DNA from: Acidicapsa acidisoli
GTDB lineage: Bacteria > Acidobacteriota > Terriglobia > Terriglobales > Acidobacteriaceae
Length of the DNA: 64,000 nt
Assembly (NCBI RefSeq): GCF_025685625.1
Contig: NZ_JAGSYI010000001.1
Coordinates: forward strand, 868,001 to 932,000
Direction of reading: 5' to 3'
Numbering within the stretch: the first letter of the stretch is position 1; each line of letters starts with the position of its first letter. Below, piece by piece: positions 26,601 to 34,053 of the stretch. The translations under genes were made by a program, and so were the position numbers. Under the pieces are notes generated by a model. That model worked only from the letters and a program-made list of their open reading frames with translations. It made no database searches and was not told where the DNA came from.

Positions 26601-27234
26601 TGTCCATACCGCCCGCACCGCCGCGATCATCGGCTTCACCGCCGTCGATAAGCCAGATGTTGTGGCTCTGTCGCAGGCCGTTGACGCTGATGCCAAAGTC
26701 GGATGCCACCGATGTTGGCGTGTTATTGTCTGGCAGCATTGAGCTGACACCCAGGCCGAGCGCAGCCAGGGCGGCGAAGTTGCGGTTTTCTGTTGCGATC
26801 TCTGTGACCTGCTCGCCACTGATCAGAGTGCTGACCGTGTTAGATTCCGACTGCACTTGAAGTGCGTCTGCGGTTACGTCGACATTGACCGTCTCGGCGC
26901 CGATAGTCAGCTTTACATCATGCGCGAGGGTCTGAGAAATGTTCAACGTGAGACCTGCGGCAGTGTAGCTCTCGAAGCCCTTAGCTGTTGTCTTGAGGGT
27001 GTAGACGCCAACGTTGAGTCCAGGGAAAGAATACCCGCCTGTACCGTTGCTGACAGTGTTGTAGGCAAAGCCGGTTTCGGTCTGCGTGAGTGTCAGGTTT
27101 GCGCCCGGCACGGCAGCTCCGGTCTGGTCCGTAACGGTGCCGATAATCTCGGAGTTTTGCTGCGCCATTGCTGAAGCGCATGCAAACACCAGGAATAGCG
27201 GCAAGAGAAGCAACCTATATTTTGTGTGCATCAT
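23662..27234 (-). CDS. Oar-type TonB-dependent outer-membrane receptor
   Basis: A 1190-residue outer-membrane transporter. The signal peptide (LLLLPLFLVFACASAMAQ) precedes a carboxypeptidase-regulatory domain (about 28-110: IIGTVTDQTGAAVPGANLTL, GGYSFPGLNVGVYTLKTTAKGF). Then comes a plug (about 130-240, with VNGLRQSHNIWLIDGGEAD) and a long beta-barrel with many aromatic-ended strands, finishing in LELGGKFVF. The family takes up large substrates, often glycans or peptides. ATG 27232-27234 has AAGGA 8 bases upstream. A LacI-type palindrome and tandem 14-bp repeats lie in its upstream region. It is monocistronic, with its own terminator. Confidence 0.93.
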   Translation of the reverse strand: MMHTKYRLLLLPLFLVFACASAMAQQNSEIIGTVTDQTGAAVPGANLTLTQTETGFAYNTVSNGTGGYSFPGLNVGVYTLKTTAKGFESYTAAGLTLNISQTLAHDVKLTIGAETVNVDVTADALQVQSESNTVSTLISGEQVTEIATENRNFAALAALGLGVSSMLPDNNTPTSVASDFGISVNGLRQSHNIWLIDGGEADDRGGAGGMDIMPSMDAIAQFEVLASNYPPDYGISSGATMSLALKSGSEKFHGEAYDFVRNDDFDANNFFNKYNGAHSPVAKLRQNIFGGNAGGPLFIPHVYNQSKQKTFFFYNQEWRRIIQGSQPNVQPTIPDADRPVAGTDLHYIAPAYAPNQVIVVPTVAQVPDPAFAAKLAAAGLSGYRGQPFPNQIIPSSLFDSNAILYLQSPLIPKVAQASTDNSISSESNPITVSEEIVRIDHKVNDKWQILGHYIHDSVSQGFPDADLGWNSESYNTISSTLSNPANSAAIKVSAAISPSLLVEASMNYDGNIINITNSSDALAPSGWTTANFFTNSGSGQFPGLGNVGGSGNGLNGKGIGTNEETGYGPWHNAAEDYEPKVDLSYTRGKHAMKFGFSYNRYTKNQQLQNDAAGDFGFTQNQTGSGNGGTSGDPFMSLVLGLSTGYSQPQSMSIRHYVNQTPSAYVNDNWKVTPRLSLQLGLRYDALPHAWERNNQLSNFEPGQYINTPPIWTSTNAIDPTSVGVSTPAGFAAPYYLNGMVVPGTNGVPHGVVTNDYATLQPRVGFSYDLTGTGKTVLRGGFGTFYERMQGNDIYDLANNNLPYEYVPNVGSVYYSNPHCSYTSATTTANPANCLSVTNLPILPASLVTLATTYKAPAVAQFSLGVQHELAPSLIWVVQYVGNLAWHQNIDLPLNNFPVTTSNVLREASVGYNGLSLGSAPNLTYGLNNALRSYQGFGNILQEENTTNSTYNGFQTGLRAQNKWGLSGELDYTYSHNIDLTDTDLTQISNPWNLKYDKGGSGYDRRQILQANYIYKLPIFAKGPGLVHSVLGGWEIAGTFITETGLPAAAGFGGVTDPVALGGTYTNRANIVSKINYHHKVGDWFSTPATDGGADPQAAPTPGYLGGPNLGFGDGRRDTFVGPGRVNFTTSLYKSFAVTERAHFEFRAESFNTFNHTEFNNIGTSTGGSNYGTATSTWDPRVLELGGKFVF

Positions 27235-27422
27235 TTGGCCATCCTTTTGAAAGTTGATGCTGGTTCTGTTGCTGTTTTTGTTTTCGCTTTCCCAACTTTC
27301 GGCATAAGCGTTTTCATGAGTCTCGATTTCATGGCTCGTGCAATCAGCATGTCGATCGGAGACTCACCGAATATGCCTTTACTCGCTGTGAACGCGATAA
27401 ATAGGGTTGACTGAAAGAGGTT

Positions 27423-27432
27423 GAAGCGCTTC
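27423..27432. promoter_or_regulatory. LacI/GalR-type operator-like palindrome
   Basis: GAAGCGCTTC in the context TTGAAGCGCTTCTA, 190 bp upstream of the TonB receptor start. The central CG flanked by symmetric half sites is the LacI/GalR pattern. No LacI-family gene is in the window. Confidence 0.4.
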
Positions 27433-27578
27433 TATTTCGCACACTCGCTTTTTCGCGCGCGCACGATAGCAGCGCCGTTGACAGAGCTTTGTTGCAAGCG
27501 GGATGGGCGTGACGGTACCTCATCAAGACACCGCGCCCGCGCGCCACGAAATGCTGAGTCATTTCGGTACGCGACAAC

Positions 27579-27620
27579 TCATGGATCCTCGATCATGAAC
27601 CTTCGGTCATGAATCTTCGG
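27579..27620. repeat. Three tandem 14-bp repeats
   Basis: TCATGGATCCTCGA, TCATGAACCTTCGG and TCATGAATCTTCGG follow one another without spacers. The last two differ at one position and the first is more diverged. They lie about 350 bp upstream of the TonB receptor start; role unknown. Confidence 0.6.
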
Positions 27621-28025
27621 CGCGGAGAGACTCGGGACTCGGGCCGCTCCCGAACGCAACAGCACAAGAACCATTTATCCCCCTCGCTGCGGTCGGCAGC
27701 AATAGCCAGATTTTGGTTTTTGTCATAGCCAGGCATGCTGGCTTAAGAGGCGGCTGGAACGAATTGTGGGTGGATTTGAAGATGGAGGAACTGTCTTCCG
27801 GTCCGCATTTCGACCGGAAGGTCATCATCCTATGTGTGTGCTGGTAACCGGGTTGGACGCACGCCGGCCAGGTTGGCCAGAATCGGTCCGCACGTCGTTA
27901 TCAGGCATGATCTGCAATCGCCAGCAAATAGATATAGACAGAAACACCGATGAAAATTAGCGGGAATTATCCATTCAGTTATCTGCAACAACAGTCTCTC
28001 CAGGTGCGCTGCAGTTTTCTTGCAA

Positions 28026-29978
28026 CTACTCGACGGTGACGGACTTGGCGAGATTGCGCGGCTGGTCCACGTCGCAGCCGCGGCGAACGGCGATGTGGTA
28101 AGCGAGCAGCTGCAGTGGAACAATCTCAAGCAGCGGCAGCAGCAGCTCCGGTGCTTTCGGGATGGAGATGACGTGCTCTACGAGCTGCGCTATATCCTCC
28201 TGGCCCTCCACCGCGATGGCGATCACGCGGCCGGAGCGGGCCGTGACTTCCTGCACATTTGACAGCGTCTTTTCGTAACGGAGGCGCGAGCCCGAGTCGG
28301 TGTGATCCTGCGTAGCGAGCACGACGACCGGCAGCGTCTCGTCGATGAGAGCGTTGGGTCCGTGCTTCATTTCGCCTGCGGGGTAGCCCTCGGCGTGAAT
28401 GTAGGAGATTTCCTTGAGCTTGAGCGCGCCTTCGAGGGCGATGGGGAAATGGATGCCTCGGCCCAGGTAGAGAAAGTCGCGCGCGTGGGAGAAGCTGCGC
28501 GCCAGCTCTTCGCATTGAGCGGAGATGCGCTTGAGCATCTCTTCGATCTTGGTTGGGATACGGCTGAGTTCTTCTACCAGCGCCATCGACTCGGCTGTGG
28601 TCAACTGTCCCCGGACCTGGGCTAGATGCAGGGCAAAGAGGAACAACGCCGTGATCTGCGAGGTAAAAGCCTTTGTGGAGGCAACGCCGATCTCAGGGCC
28701 AGCGTGGGTGTAGATGGTGCCGCTGGCGTCGCGCGTGATCATGGCTCCGACGACGTTGCAGATGGCGACGGTCTTTGAGCCGAGGGCGATCATCTCGCGC
28801 TGGGCCGCGAGGGTGTCAGCGGTTTCGCCGGACTGGGTGATGAGCAGGCCCAGCGCGTTCGGGTCGGCGATGGGGCCGCGGTATCGGTATTCGCTGGCGT
28901 AATCGACCTCGACGGGCAGCCGGGCGAGGCGTTCGATGATGTATTTGCCGGCGAGCGCGGCGTGCCAGCTTGTGCCGCAGGCGGCGATGTTGATGCTGGT
29001 AGCCTGTGCGAGATCTTCGGGTTTGAGGCCCATTTCTGCGAGAAAGACCTGGCCGGAGTCGAGCGAGATACGGCCCAGGGTGGTGTCCCGAATGGCGCGC
29101 GGCTGCTCCCATATCTCCTTGAGCATAAAGTGCTTGTAGCCGCCTTTTTCCGCCTGGATCGGATCCCAGAGGATGCGCTGGGGCTTGACCGGTAAGGACT
29201 TGCCCTCGAAGTCCGTGATTTGAACGCCGCCTAGTGTGAGGATCGCCATTTCGCCGTCATTGAGGAAGACGATGTTGCGTGTGTGGTGCAGGATGCCGGG
29301 GACGTCGGAGGCGACGAAGTACTCGCCCTCGCCGATGCCGAGGACGACTGGCGGCCCGAAACGGGCGGCGATGATCTTGTCCGGCTCAAGCGAGGACAGG
29401 ACGCCGAGCGCGAAGGCACCGGTGAGGCGCTTGACGGCCTGGCGGACGGCTGCTTCGAGGGGGATTGTGGGAACCCACCCTTGGCCCACAGAACGGTCAA
29501 AGGATGGGGCACCCGCAGTCTCTGAGTGCGCGGAACTTTCTTTTTGAAGCGAACTTTCTTTTTGAATCTGTTCGATCAGGTGGGCGATGATCTCGGTGTC
29601 GGTCTCGGTAACGAAGACGTGACCCTGGGCGGTTAATTCCCTCTTCAGTTCCAGATAGTTCTCGACGATCCCGTTGTGAACTACGACGATGCGTCCGGTG
29701 CAGTCGCGATGCGGGTGGGCATTTTCTTCTGTGGGGCGACCGTGCGTGGCCCAGCGGGTGTGGCCGATGCCGTATGTGCCGTGCAGCGGGTGGTCGCGCA
29801 GCACCTGTTCTATATTTCTCAGCTTACCGGGAGCGCGGCGCACAGAAAGCGTCGCTTGGCCCTCGGTGCCCACGGCAATGCCCGCTGAGTCGTATCCGCG
29901 ATACTCCAGACGCCGCAAGCCTTCGAGAATGACAGGGACTACTTCTTTTGAGCCGACATAACCGACGATTCCGCACAT
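28026..29978 (-). CDS. glmS: Glutamine-fructose-6-phosphate aminotransferase (with insertion)
   Basis: Makes glucosamine-6-phosphate from fructose-6-phosphate and glutamine, the entry to amino-sugar and peptidoglycan synthesis. The N-terminal Cys-nucleophile glutaminase domain begins [10 protein letters not shown] (Cys2 nucleophile) and includes [13 protein letters not shown] and [10 protein letters not shown]. Two SIS domains follow ([61 protein letters not shown]), ending with the conserved [16 protein letters not shown]. At 650 residues it is about 40 longer than E. coli GlmS. The excess is one in-frame block (residues 141-173) encoded by repeat DNA. The catalytic motifs are intact, so the enzyme is probably active. 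Confidence 0.95.
   Translation of the reverse strand: MCGIVGYVGSKEVVPVILEGLRRLEYRGYDSAGIAVGTEGQATLSVRRAPGKLRNIEQVLRDHPLHGTYGIGHTRWATHGRPTEENAHPHRDCTGRIVVVHNGIVENYLELKRELTAQGHVFVTETDTEIIAHLIEQIQKESSLQKESSAHSETAGAPSFDRSVGQGWVPTIPLEAAVRQAVKRLTGAFALGVLSSLEPDKIIAARFGPPVVLGIGEGEYFVASDVPGILHHTRNIVFLNDGEMAILTLGGVQITDFEGKSLPVKPQRILWDPIQAEKGGYKHFMLKEIWEQPRAIRDTTLGRISLDSGQVFLAEMGLKPEDLAQATSINIAACGTSWHAALAGKYIIERLARLPVEVDYASEYRYRGPIADPNALGLLITQSGETADTLAAQREMIALGSKTVAICNVVGAMITRDASGTIYTHAGPEIGVASTKAFTSQITALFLFALHLAQVRGQLTTAESMALVEELSRIPTKIEEMLKRISAQCEELARSFSHARDFLYLGRGIHFPIALEGALKLKEISYIHAEGYPAGEMKHGPNALIDETLPVVVLATQDHTDSGSRLRYEKTLSNVQEVTARSGRVIAIAVEGQEDIAQLVEHVISIPKAPELLLPLLEIVPLQLLAYHIAVRRGCDVDQPRNLAKSVTVE
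29460..29558. repeat. In-frame repeat insertion inside glmS
   Basis: This segment encodes GlmS residues 141-173, which are absent from typical GlmS. It contains a family A palindrome (29467-29514, ending TGGGGCACCC). A 16-bp direct repeat GAACTTTCTTTTTGAA is also present at 29533-29548 and 29551-29566, its second copy running a few bases past the segment. The 18-bp period equals six codons and yields QKESSL then QKESSA. The total keeps the reading frame. Confidence 0.72.
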
Positions 29979-30029
29979 AGTTGGATTGTAGAACCCGACA
30001 CCCGCTGAAATTATCGTTGATTCTCTGGC

Positions 30030-31007
30030 TTAGGCCTCTTCTGCTGCTACCGTGGCATAGGAACGCTGAAAGGATCGCCGCGCCCAGAAGCACAACACCA
30101 GCACAACTGTGCCGATGCCTACGGACACGGGATACCAGATGTTCGGGGCGGTCATGACGAAGGGTAGCAAGCCAACGGCTAGTGCAGGCGGCATATGCAC
30201 TCGGAAGGCCCTCAGCACCGCGATTGAGCAAAGAGTGGTCAGCATGACGGCCAGAGAACTCGCCTGGAAGGCTTGATCGGCGAGGACTCCGATCAATGCC
30301 GTAAGAAAGCAGACGATGGGAAAGAAAATGGGACAGGCCATCCAGCCTGGCACCTCGGGATGTCCGAAGATTTCGTAGGCCATTACAACGAGCGGCGGAA
30401 AGAGGATGAAACGCAGGCCTGTGATTTGCGCGGCTGCTCCCAGGACAAGCACGAACGCGAGCAAGCTCAGAACCCAGAAGCGGCTATGAGGATAGGCTTC
30501 GAGAGCGTCCACCACTTCCGAGTGGCGCGCCGAACTGCCGGATGATGCTTCGACGCGAGGGCCCCAGCGTTTGAAAGCCAGCAATAGAACCACAAGACCG
30601 ACGAGGCCGGCGCAGATCGAAACAGGATACAACCAGCTCTTTTCGCCCAGCACCATCGGCAACACCCCGGCGGAGATCGCCGGGCCGATTGCTGATCGGA
30701 GCAGCTTGATTACAGCCAGCGCGAGCAGCGCTATCACCGCACTGGCAACCGCGCCGTAGCTCGCGTGGCGGGTAATAAACAGGCCAACGATTGCTGTCAT
30801 TGTCGGCGTCAGAATCAACCGCCATGGCTGGCTTGCCCATTTCCCGCCGGGACGAGTCATCACGTCATGCGACAGGGCCGCAAGTTCCGGGAAAAGAAGC
30901 AGATTTATCCCGGTGATGTGCGCAGCCAGCGCGATGATTCCCATGTAAGCGATCACCAGCGCTTCCGCTGTGAGAGTCGCAGTATGCCTTCTTTGTATAG
31001 TTTCCAT
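30030..31007 (-). CDS. Tandem HPP-like integral membrane protein
   Basis: A 325-residue inner-membrane protein with about ten hydrophobic segments built as two similar halves. Each half contains an LLFPEL.../ILFPPL... motif, a helix bundle, and a GPAISAGVLPMV or MPPALAVGLLPFV segment followed by W-YPVS. This matches the HPP family (a membrane family linked to nitrite transport in some members) in duplicated form. The substrate is unknown. ATG 31005-31007 is 19 bases after the DUF417 gene, so the two form an operon. glmS begins 51 bases after its stop. Confidence 0.7.
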   Translation of the reverse strand: METIQRRHTATLTAEALVIAYMGIIALAAHITGINLLLFPELAALSHDVMTRPGGKWASQPWRLILTPTMTAIVGLFITRHASYGAVASAVIALLALAVIKLLRSAIGPAISAGVLPMVLGEKSWLYPVSICAGLVGLVVLLLAFKRWGPRVEASSGSSARHSEVVDALEAYPHSRFWVLSLLAFVLVLGAAAQITGLRFILFPPLVVMAYEIFGHPEVPGWMACPIFFPIVCFLTALIGVLADQAFQASSLAVMLTTLCSIAVLRAFRVHMPPALAVGLLPFVMTAPNIWYPVSVGIGTVVLVLCFWARRSFQRSYATVAAEEA

Positions 31008-31026
31008 CTGAATCCGAGCCGCTGAT

Positions 31027-31635
31027 TTAATTCGTGCGCTGCAGGTACGCCTTGGCCGAGTCAGCCAGTGTGACAAAGGCAGCGCCGAGCATGATGACGT
31101 CCTTCACGATCAAGCGGCCCGCGCCGGAGAGATACGGGAACCCGTGAGTTGAGTCACCGAGAGCGGGTACCCAGGCCTCAGGCGTCGTCACGAGAAAGGA
31201 CAAAGTCGTACACGCCATCAGAATGAGCAGAAAGCTGCCGACCGCAGCCACCTGTGGCAGGCGCGGATGAAGAGCGATGAGAATACCTATGGACACGATC
31301 ACGATTCCAAGACCGTAAGAAACGGGGTAGGTTCCGTTGGTCTCATGCCATTGATGGTTTGCGGCGTTCAGCACACCTTCCTTGTTCATGTGCGCGCGGT
31401 ACTCGGGCGCAGGGTGGTGGTAGACATAGCTCATCAATGGGCTGTTCGCCACCAAAGGCACAATGCCATCTGCCTCGTAGTTGGCGAACTTCAGACCGCC
31501 AATCCAGACCAGTACAATGACCAGCGCGAGGCGCAGGAGGCCCATTCCAAACCGGTCCAGCGATGCTGCTGCCCGGTAAATGCGCCGGATTCCGCTAGCT
31601 TTGGGCATTGTCGCCGCTTGATACGTTGCGTTCAT
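31027..31635 (-). CDS. DUF417 membrane protein (RclC/YkgB-like)
   Basis: A 202-residue four-helix membrane protein. Diagnostic features of the DUF417 family are LRLALVIVLVWIGGLKFANY near the N-terminus, GIVPLVANSPLMSYVY and the C-terminal GRLIVKDVIMLGAA. E. coli RclC, of the reactive-chlorine resistance operon, belongs here. GGAG lies 9 bases before ATG. It diverges from an AraC-type regulator with RclR-like cysteines, which supports an oxidant-response role. RclA and RclB homologues are not adjacent. Confidence 0.82.
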   Translation of the reverse strand: MNATYQAATMPKASGIRRIYRAAASLDRFGMGLLRLALVIVLVWIGGLKFANYEADGIVPLVANSPLMSYVYHHPAPEYRAHMNKEGVLNAANHQWHETNGTYPVSYGLGIVIVSIGILIALHPRLPQVAAVGSFLLILMACTTLSFLVTTPEAWVPALGDSTHGFPYLSGAGRLIVKDVIMLGAAFVTLADSAKAYLQRTN

Positions 31636-31748
31636 CAGAAAATCTCCGTTCCATGGGCAGTTTTCGCTTGCCCTCTACAACAATGATCCTGCGATTTTCG
31701 AGACGGAGAGCTATCGGGAGTAGCATTGAGATAGCTGAGAGTCTCGAT

Positions 31749-32603
31749 ATGGACAGCCTTTCCCCGCTTTTTACACAGTTCACCCTTTCCGCATGCGTCT
31801 TTTTCTCGGGCCGACTCTGTGGCGTCTCCGGCGACCATGCGACGGAAACTGCCGGGCATCTCCATCTGCTGCGGAAGGGAGTACTGACTGTGGAGCGGCC
31901 AGACGGCCAGCGGCAGATGCTGACCGAGCCCAGCGTCCTGTTTTATCCGCGCTCTTGCCGCCATCGGCTCTGGGCCGATGAGGCGAGCGGCGCCGAGATT
32001 GTGTGCGCCCTTATCGAATTTGGCGCCGAGATGCAGAATCCGCTGGTACGCGGGCTGCCCGAACTGCTGGTTATTCCCTTGAAATCGATGAAAGAGCTTG
32101 AGCCGGCTATTGAACTGCTTTTCACGGAAGCTTCGGGAGAGCATCCGGGCCGTCAGGCGGCGATTAACCGGCTTGCGGAGTATGCTGTCGTGCTCATCTT
32201 CCGCGCGGCGATGCGGGAGCATCTGATTCACAGCGGAGTACTGATGGGGTTGGCCGATCCCCGGCTGGCCAGGGCCATCGCCGCCATGCACGCGGAGCCC
32301 GAACATCCATGGTCACTGGAAGCGCTCGCCGGAAAAGCCGGAATGTCCCGCGCTCGATTCGCAGCGCACTTTCGCCAGGTCGTGGGTGTCACGCCATTCG
32401 AATACCTCACAGACTGGCGTATAGGGATAGCTCAGACGCTGCTGAAAAAGGGAAAGCCGCTCAAGATCGTGGCTCCATCAGTCGGCTATGCCAGTTCGAT
32501 CGCGCTCACGCGCGCATTCTGCCAGCGCGTTGGGCAGTCTCCCACGGAATGGACAATGCAAAATCGGGGAAGAATTAGGCATGCGGGCGCCACAATTGAG
32601 TGA
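31749..32603 (+). CDS. AraC-family regulator resembling RclR
   Basis: A 284-residue regulator, the same length as E. coli RclR. The N-terminal cupin-like sensor domain includes LHLLRKGVLTVERPDGQ and LFYPRSCRHRLWA. It has cysteines at 16, 24, 70 and 86; Cys16 (SACVFFSG) and Cys86 (EIVCALIE) sit where RclR has its two redox cysteines, by my recollection of that protein. The C-terminal AraC domain has two HTHs: SLEALAGKAGMSRARFAAHF and KIVAPSVGYASSIALTRAF. It diverges from the DUF417/HPP operon with 113 bases between, its likely target. The frame is open from 31608, but ATG 31749 begins the family-like sequence. Confidence 0.83.
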   Translation: MDSLSPLFTQFTLSACVFFSGRLCGVSGDHATETAGHLHLLRKGVLTVERPDGQRQMLTEPSVLFYPRSCRHRLWADEASGAEIVCALIEFGAEMQNPLVRGLPELLVIPLKSMKELEPAIELLFTEASGEHPGRQAAINRLAEYAVVLIFRAAMREHLIHSGVLMGLADPRLARAIAAMHAEPEHPWSLEALAGKAGMSRARFAAHFRQVVGVTPFEYLTDWRIGIAQTLLKKGKPLKIVAPSVGYASSIALTRAFCQRVGQSPTEWTMQNRGRIRHAGATIE

Positions 32604-32614
32604 GCCGAAGTAAA

Positions 32615-33028
32615 TTAATCTGTCAGGCGGCGCGTGAGCGACCCGAACTGGGCGGCAGGAGCCATCAGGAAAATGGCGATCAGGTGCGTCCAGTGCGAAT
32701 GATCCGGAGTTGAATACCAGGACCACATGGCAACGACTCCGATGGTCAGGGCGATCGCTGCTCCGATTCCCAGGGCGTTCTTGCGCGAAAACGAAGCCCC
32801 GACTGTGGCTCCGATGACTGCGAATACGATGCCGTAGATGGCGGTGAACCACGTGACTGCCGTGGATGCAGGCTTGTCGGGAGGAATACGGCCAACGAGG
32901 AACAGCAGAGCGGAGGAGACGGCAGAGATCAGATAGCCGACAATCCAGCCAGCTACACACAGGCCGAACGTCCTAAGAACGGAGGATTCAGCAGGTGGTG
33001 CATCCTTTAGGCTGGCCGGATTGGGCAT
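32615..33028 (-). CDS. Four-helix membrane protein downstream of purS
   Basis: A 137-residue protein with four hydrophobic segments (about 20-45, 58-80, 86-103 and 112-128), an unstructured N-terminus and a basic end. No family recognised. It starts 5 bases after the purS stop, so it is cotranscribed with purS. It converges with the AraC-type gene. Confidence 0.7.
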   Translation of the reverse strand: MPNPASLKDAPPAESSVLRTFGLCVAGWIVGYLISAVSSALLFLVGRIPPDKPASTAVTWFTAIYGIVFAVIGATVGASFSRKNALGIGAAIALTIGVVAMWSWYSTPDHSHWTHLIAIFLMAPAAQFGSLTRRLTD

Positions 33029-33033
33029 GGAGG

Positions 33034-33279
33034 CTACTCCTCAATGCGATAGGTGTAATCCTCGATGACGGGGTTGGTCAAGACCTCTTTGGCGACGCGT
33101 TCAACCTCTCCGCGAGCGGCTTCCGGGGTCAGCCCTGCGGCAAGAGAAAGCACGAAATACTTGCCCTGACGGACGCTTTCGACGCCGGTGAATTGAATCT
33201 TTTTCAGTGCATTTTGGATCGTCTGCCCCTGGGGATCGAGAACAGAAGTCTTCAACGTGACATAGACATGTGCCTTCAT
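33034..33279 (-). CDS. purS: Phosphoribosylformylglycinamidine synthase subunit PurS
   Basis: The small structural subunit of the three-part FGAM synthase (PurS-PurQ-PurL). Its 81 residues match the family: MKAHVYVTLKTSVLDPQGQT, IQNALKKIQFTGVESVRQGK and EEVAKEVLTNPVIEDY-type ending (here ERVAKEVLTNPVIEDYTYRI). It normally neighbours purQ and purL, but here it is followed only by a small membrane-protein gene. It diverges from ppa. Confidence 0.93.
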   Translation of the reverse strand: MKAHVYVTLKTSVLDPQGQTIQNALKKIQFTGVESVRQGKYFVLSLAAGLTPEAARGEVERVAKEVLTNPVIEDYTYRIEE

Positions 33280-33393
33280 TAACCATCATTATAGTAGTTC
33301 CGGCGTTGCCGGTGACGGCCTGAGTGCTCGGTGGTTTGTTGAGCAGGCCCGTGGGCCCGAACCCCAACCCGATTGAGGAGAAGTGAGAAAGCA

Positions 33394-33939
33394 ATGATCA
33401 ATTACCTGGAGTTGCCGGTCGGCGACCGTGCCCCTGAGATCTTTCGAGCAGTTATCGAGATTCCCAAGGACGGGACCAACAAGTTCGAGTACGACAAGGA
33501 GTTACACGTCTTCAAGCTCGACCGCAACCTTTATTCCCCAGTTCATTATCCCGGCGATTACGGATTTATTCCCTCAACTTTGAGCGACGACGGCGACCCT
33601 CTGGATGTCCTTGTGCTCGTACCGGGACCGAGCTTCCCGGGCTGCGTGCAGGAAGTCCGCCCGATTGGCCTGATGGAGATGCTCGATCAGGGCGTGCTCG
33701 ACGAAAAGGTACTGGCAGTCGGCAATTCCAATCCCCGCTACAACAACGTCTGGAACTACACAGACATCTACCCGCATATGCTCAAGGAAATCACGCATTT
33801 CTTCTCGATCTACAAGGATCTGGAAGGCAAGCGCGTCGAGATCAAAGGCTGGCACGATGCGGCGTATGCCCGGGATCATGTCGTGCGAGCCATGAAGCTC
33901 TTTGAAGACACCAAACTGAAAAAGGCGCAGAAGGCCTGA
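33394..33939 (+). CDS. ppa: Inorganic pyrophosphatase (family I)
   Basis: Hydrolyses PPi in the cytoplasm, pulling biosynthetic reactions forward. The 181 residues match prokaryotic family I. Motifs: IEIPKDGTNKFEYDKE, NLYSPVHYPGDYGFIPST and the metal-binding DDGDPLDVLVL (Asp66, Asp68, Asp71). NNVWNYTDIYPHMLKEITHF follows. The frame begins at an upstream TTG (33373), but ATG 33394 matches the family start. An intrinsic terminator follows at 33973. Confidence 0.95.
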   Translation: MINYLELPVGDRAPEIFRAVIEIPKDGTNKFEYDKELHVFKLDRNLYSPVHYPGDYGFIPSTLSDDGDPLDVLVLVPGPSFPGCVQEVRPIGLMEMLDQGVLDEKVLAVGNSNPRYNNVWNYTDIYPHMLKEITHFFSIYKDLEGKRVEIKGWHDAAYARDHVVRAMKLFEDTKLKKAQKA

Positions 33940-33972
33940 TTTAGAGAAATCACAGAATGGGTCTGAAATAGG

Positions 33973-34015
33973 TCAGAGGCGGAGCGGATAGTTCCGCCTC
34001 TGATTTCTTGTTTTC
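33973..34015 (+). terminator. Intrinsic terminator after ppa
   Basis: Perfect 11-bp arms TCAGAGGCGGA (33973-33983) and TCCGCCTCTGA (33993-34003) are followed by TTTCTTGTTTTC. The symmetric stem could also serve the convergent permease gene. Confidence 0.85.
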
Positions 34016-34053
34016 TCCGAAAAATCAGCCGGTCAATCCCGTCTAATTTCCGG

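Larger units (their letters stand above)
27235..28025. other. 790-bp intergenic region with regulatory-looking repeats
   Basis: Upstream of the TonB receptor and downstream of glmS, both leftward. No convincing gene: the short frames present have skewed composition and no ribosome sites. It contains a GAAGCGCTTC palindrome (27423-27432) and three tandem 14-bp repeats (27579-27620). Confidence 0.55.

Noticed and set aside
29979-30029. A glmS ribozyme or other riboswitch upstream of glmS
   Set aside because: Only 51 bases separate glmS from the preceding gene, too short for the ribozyme, and no known fold is seen.
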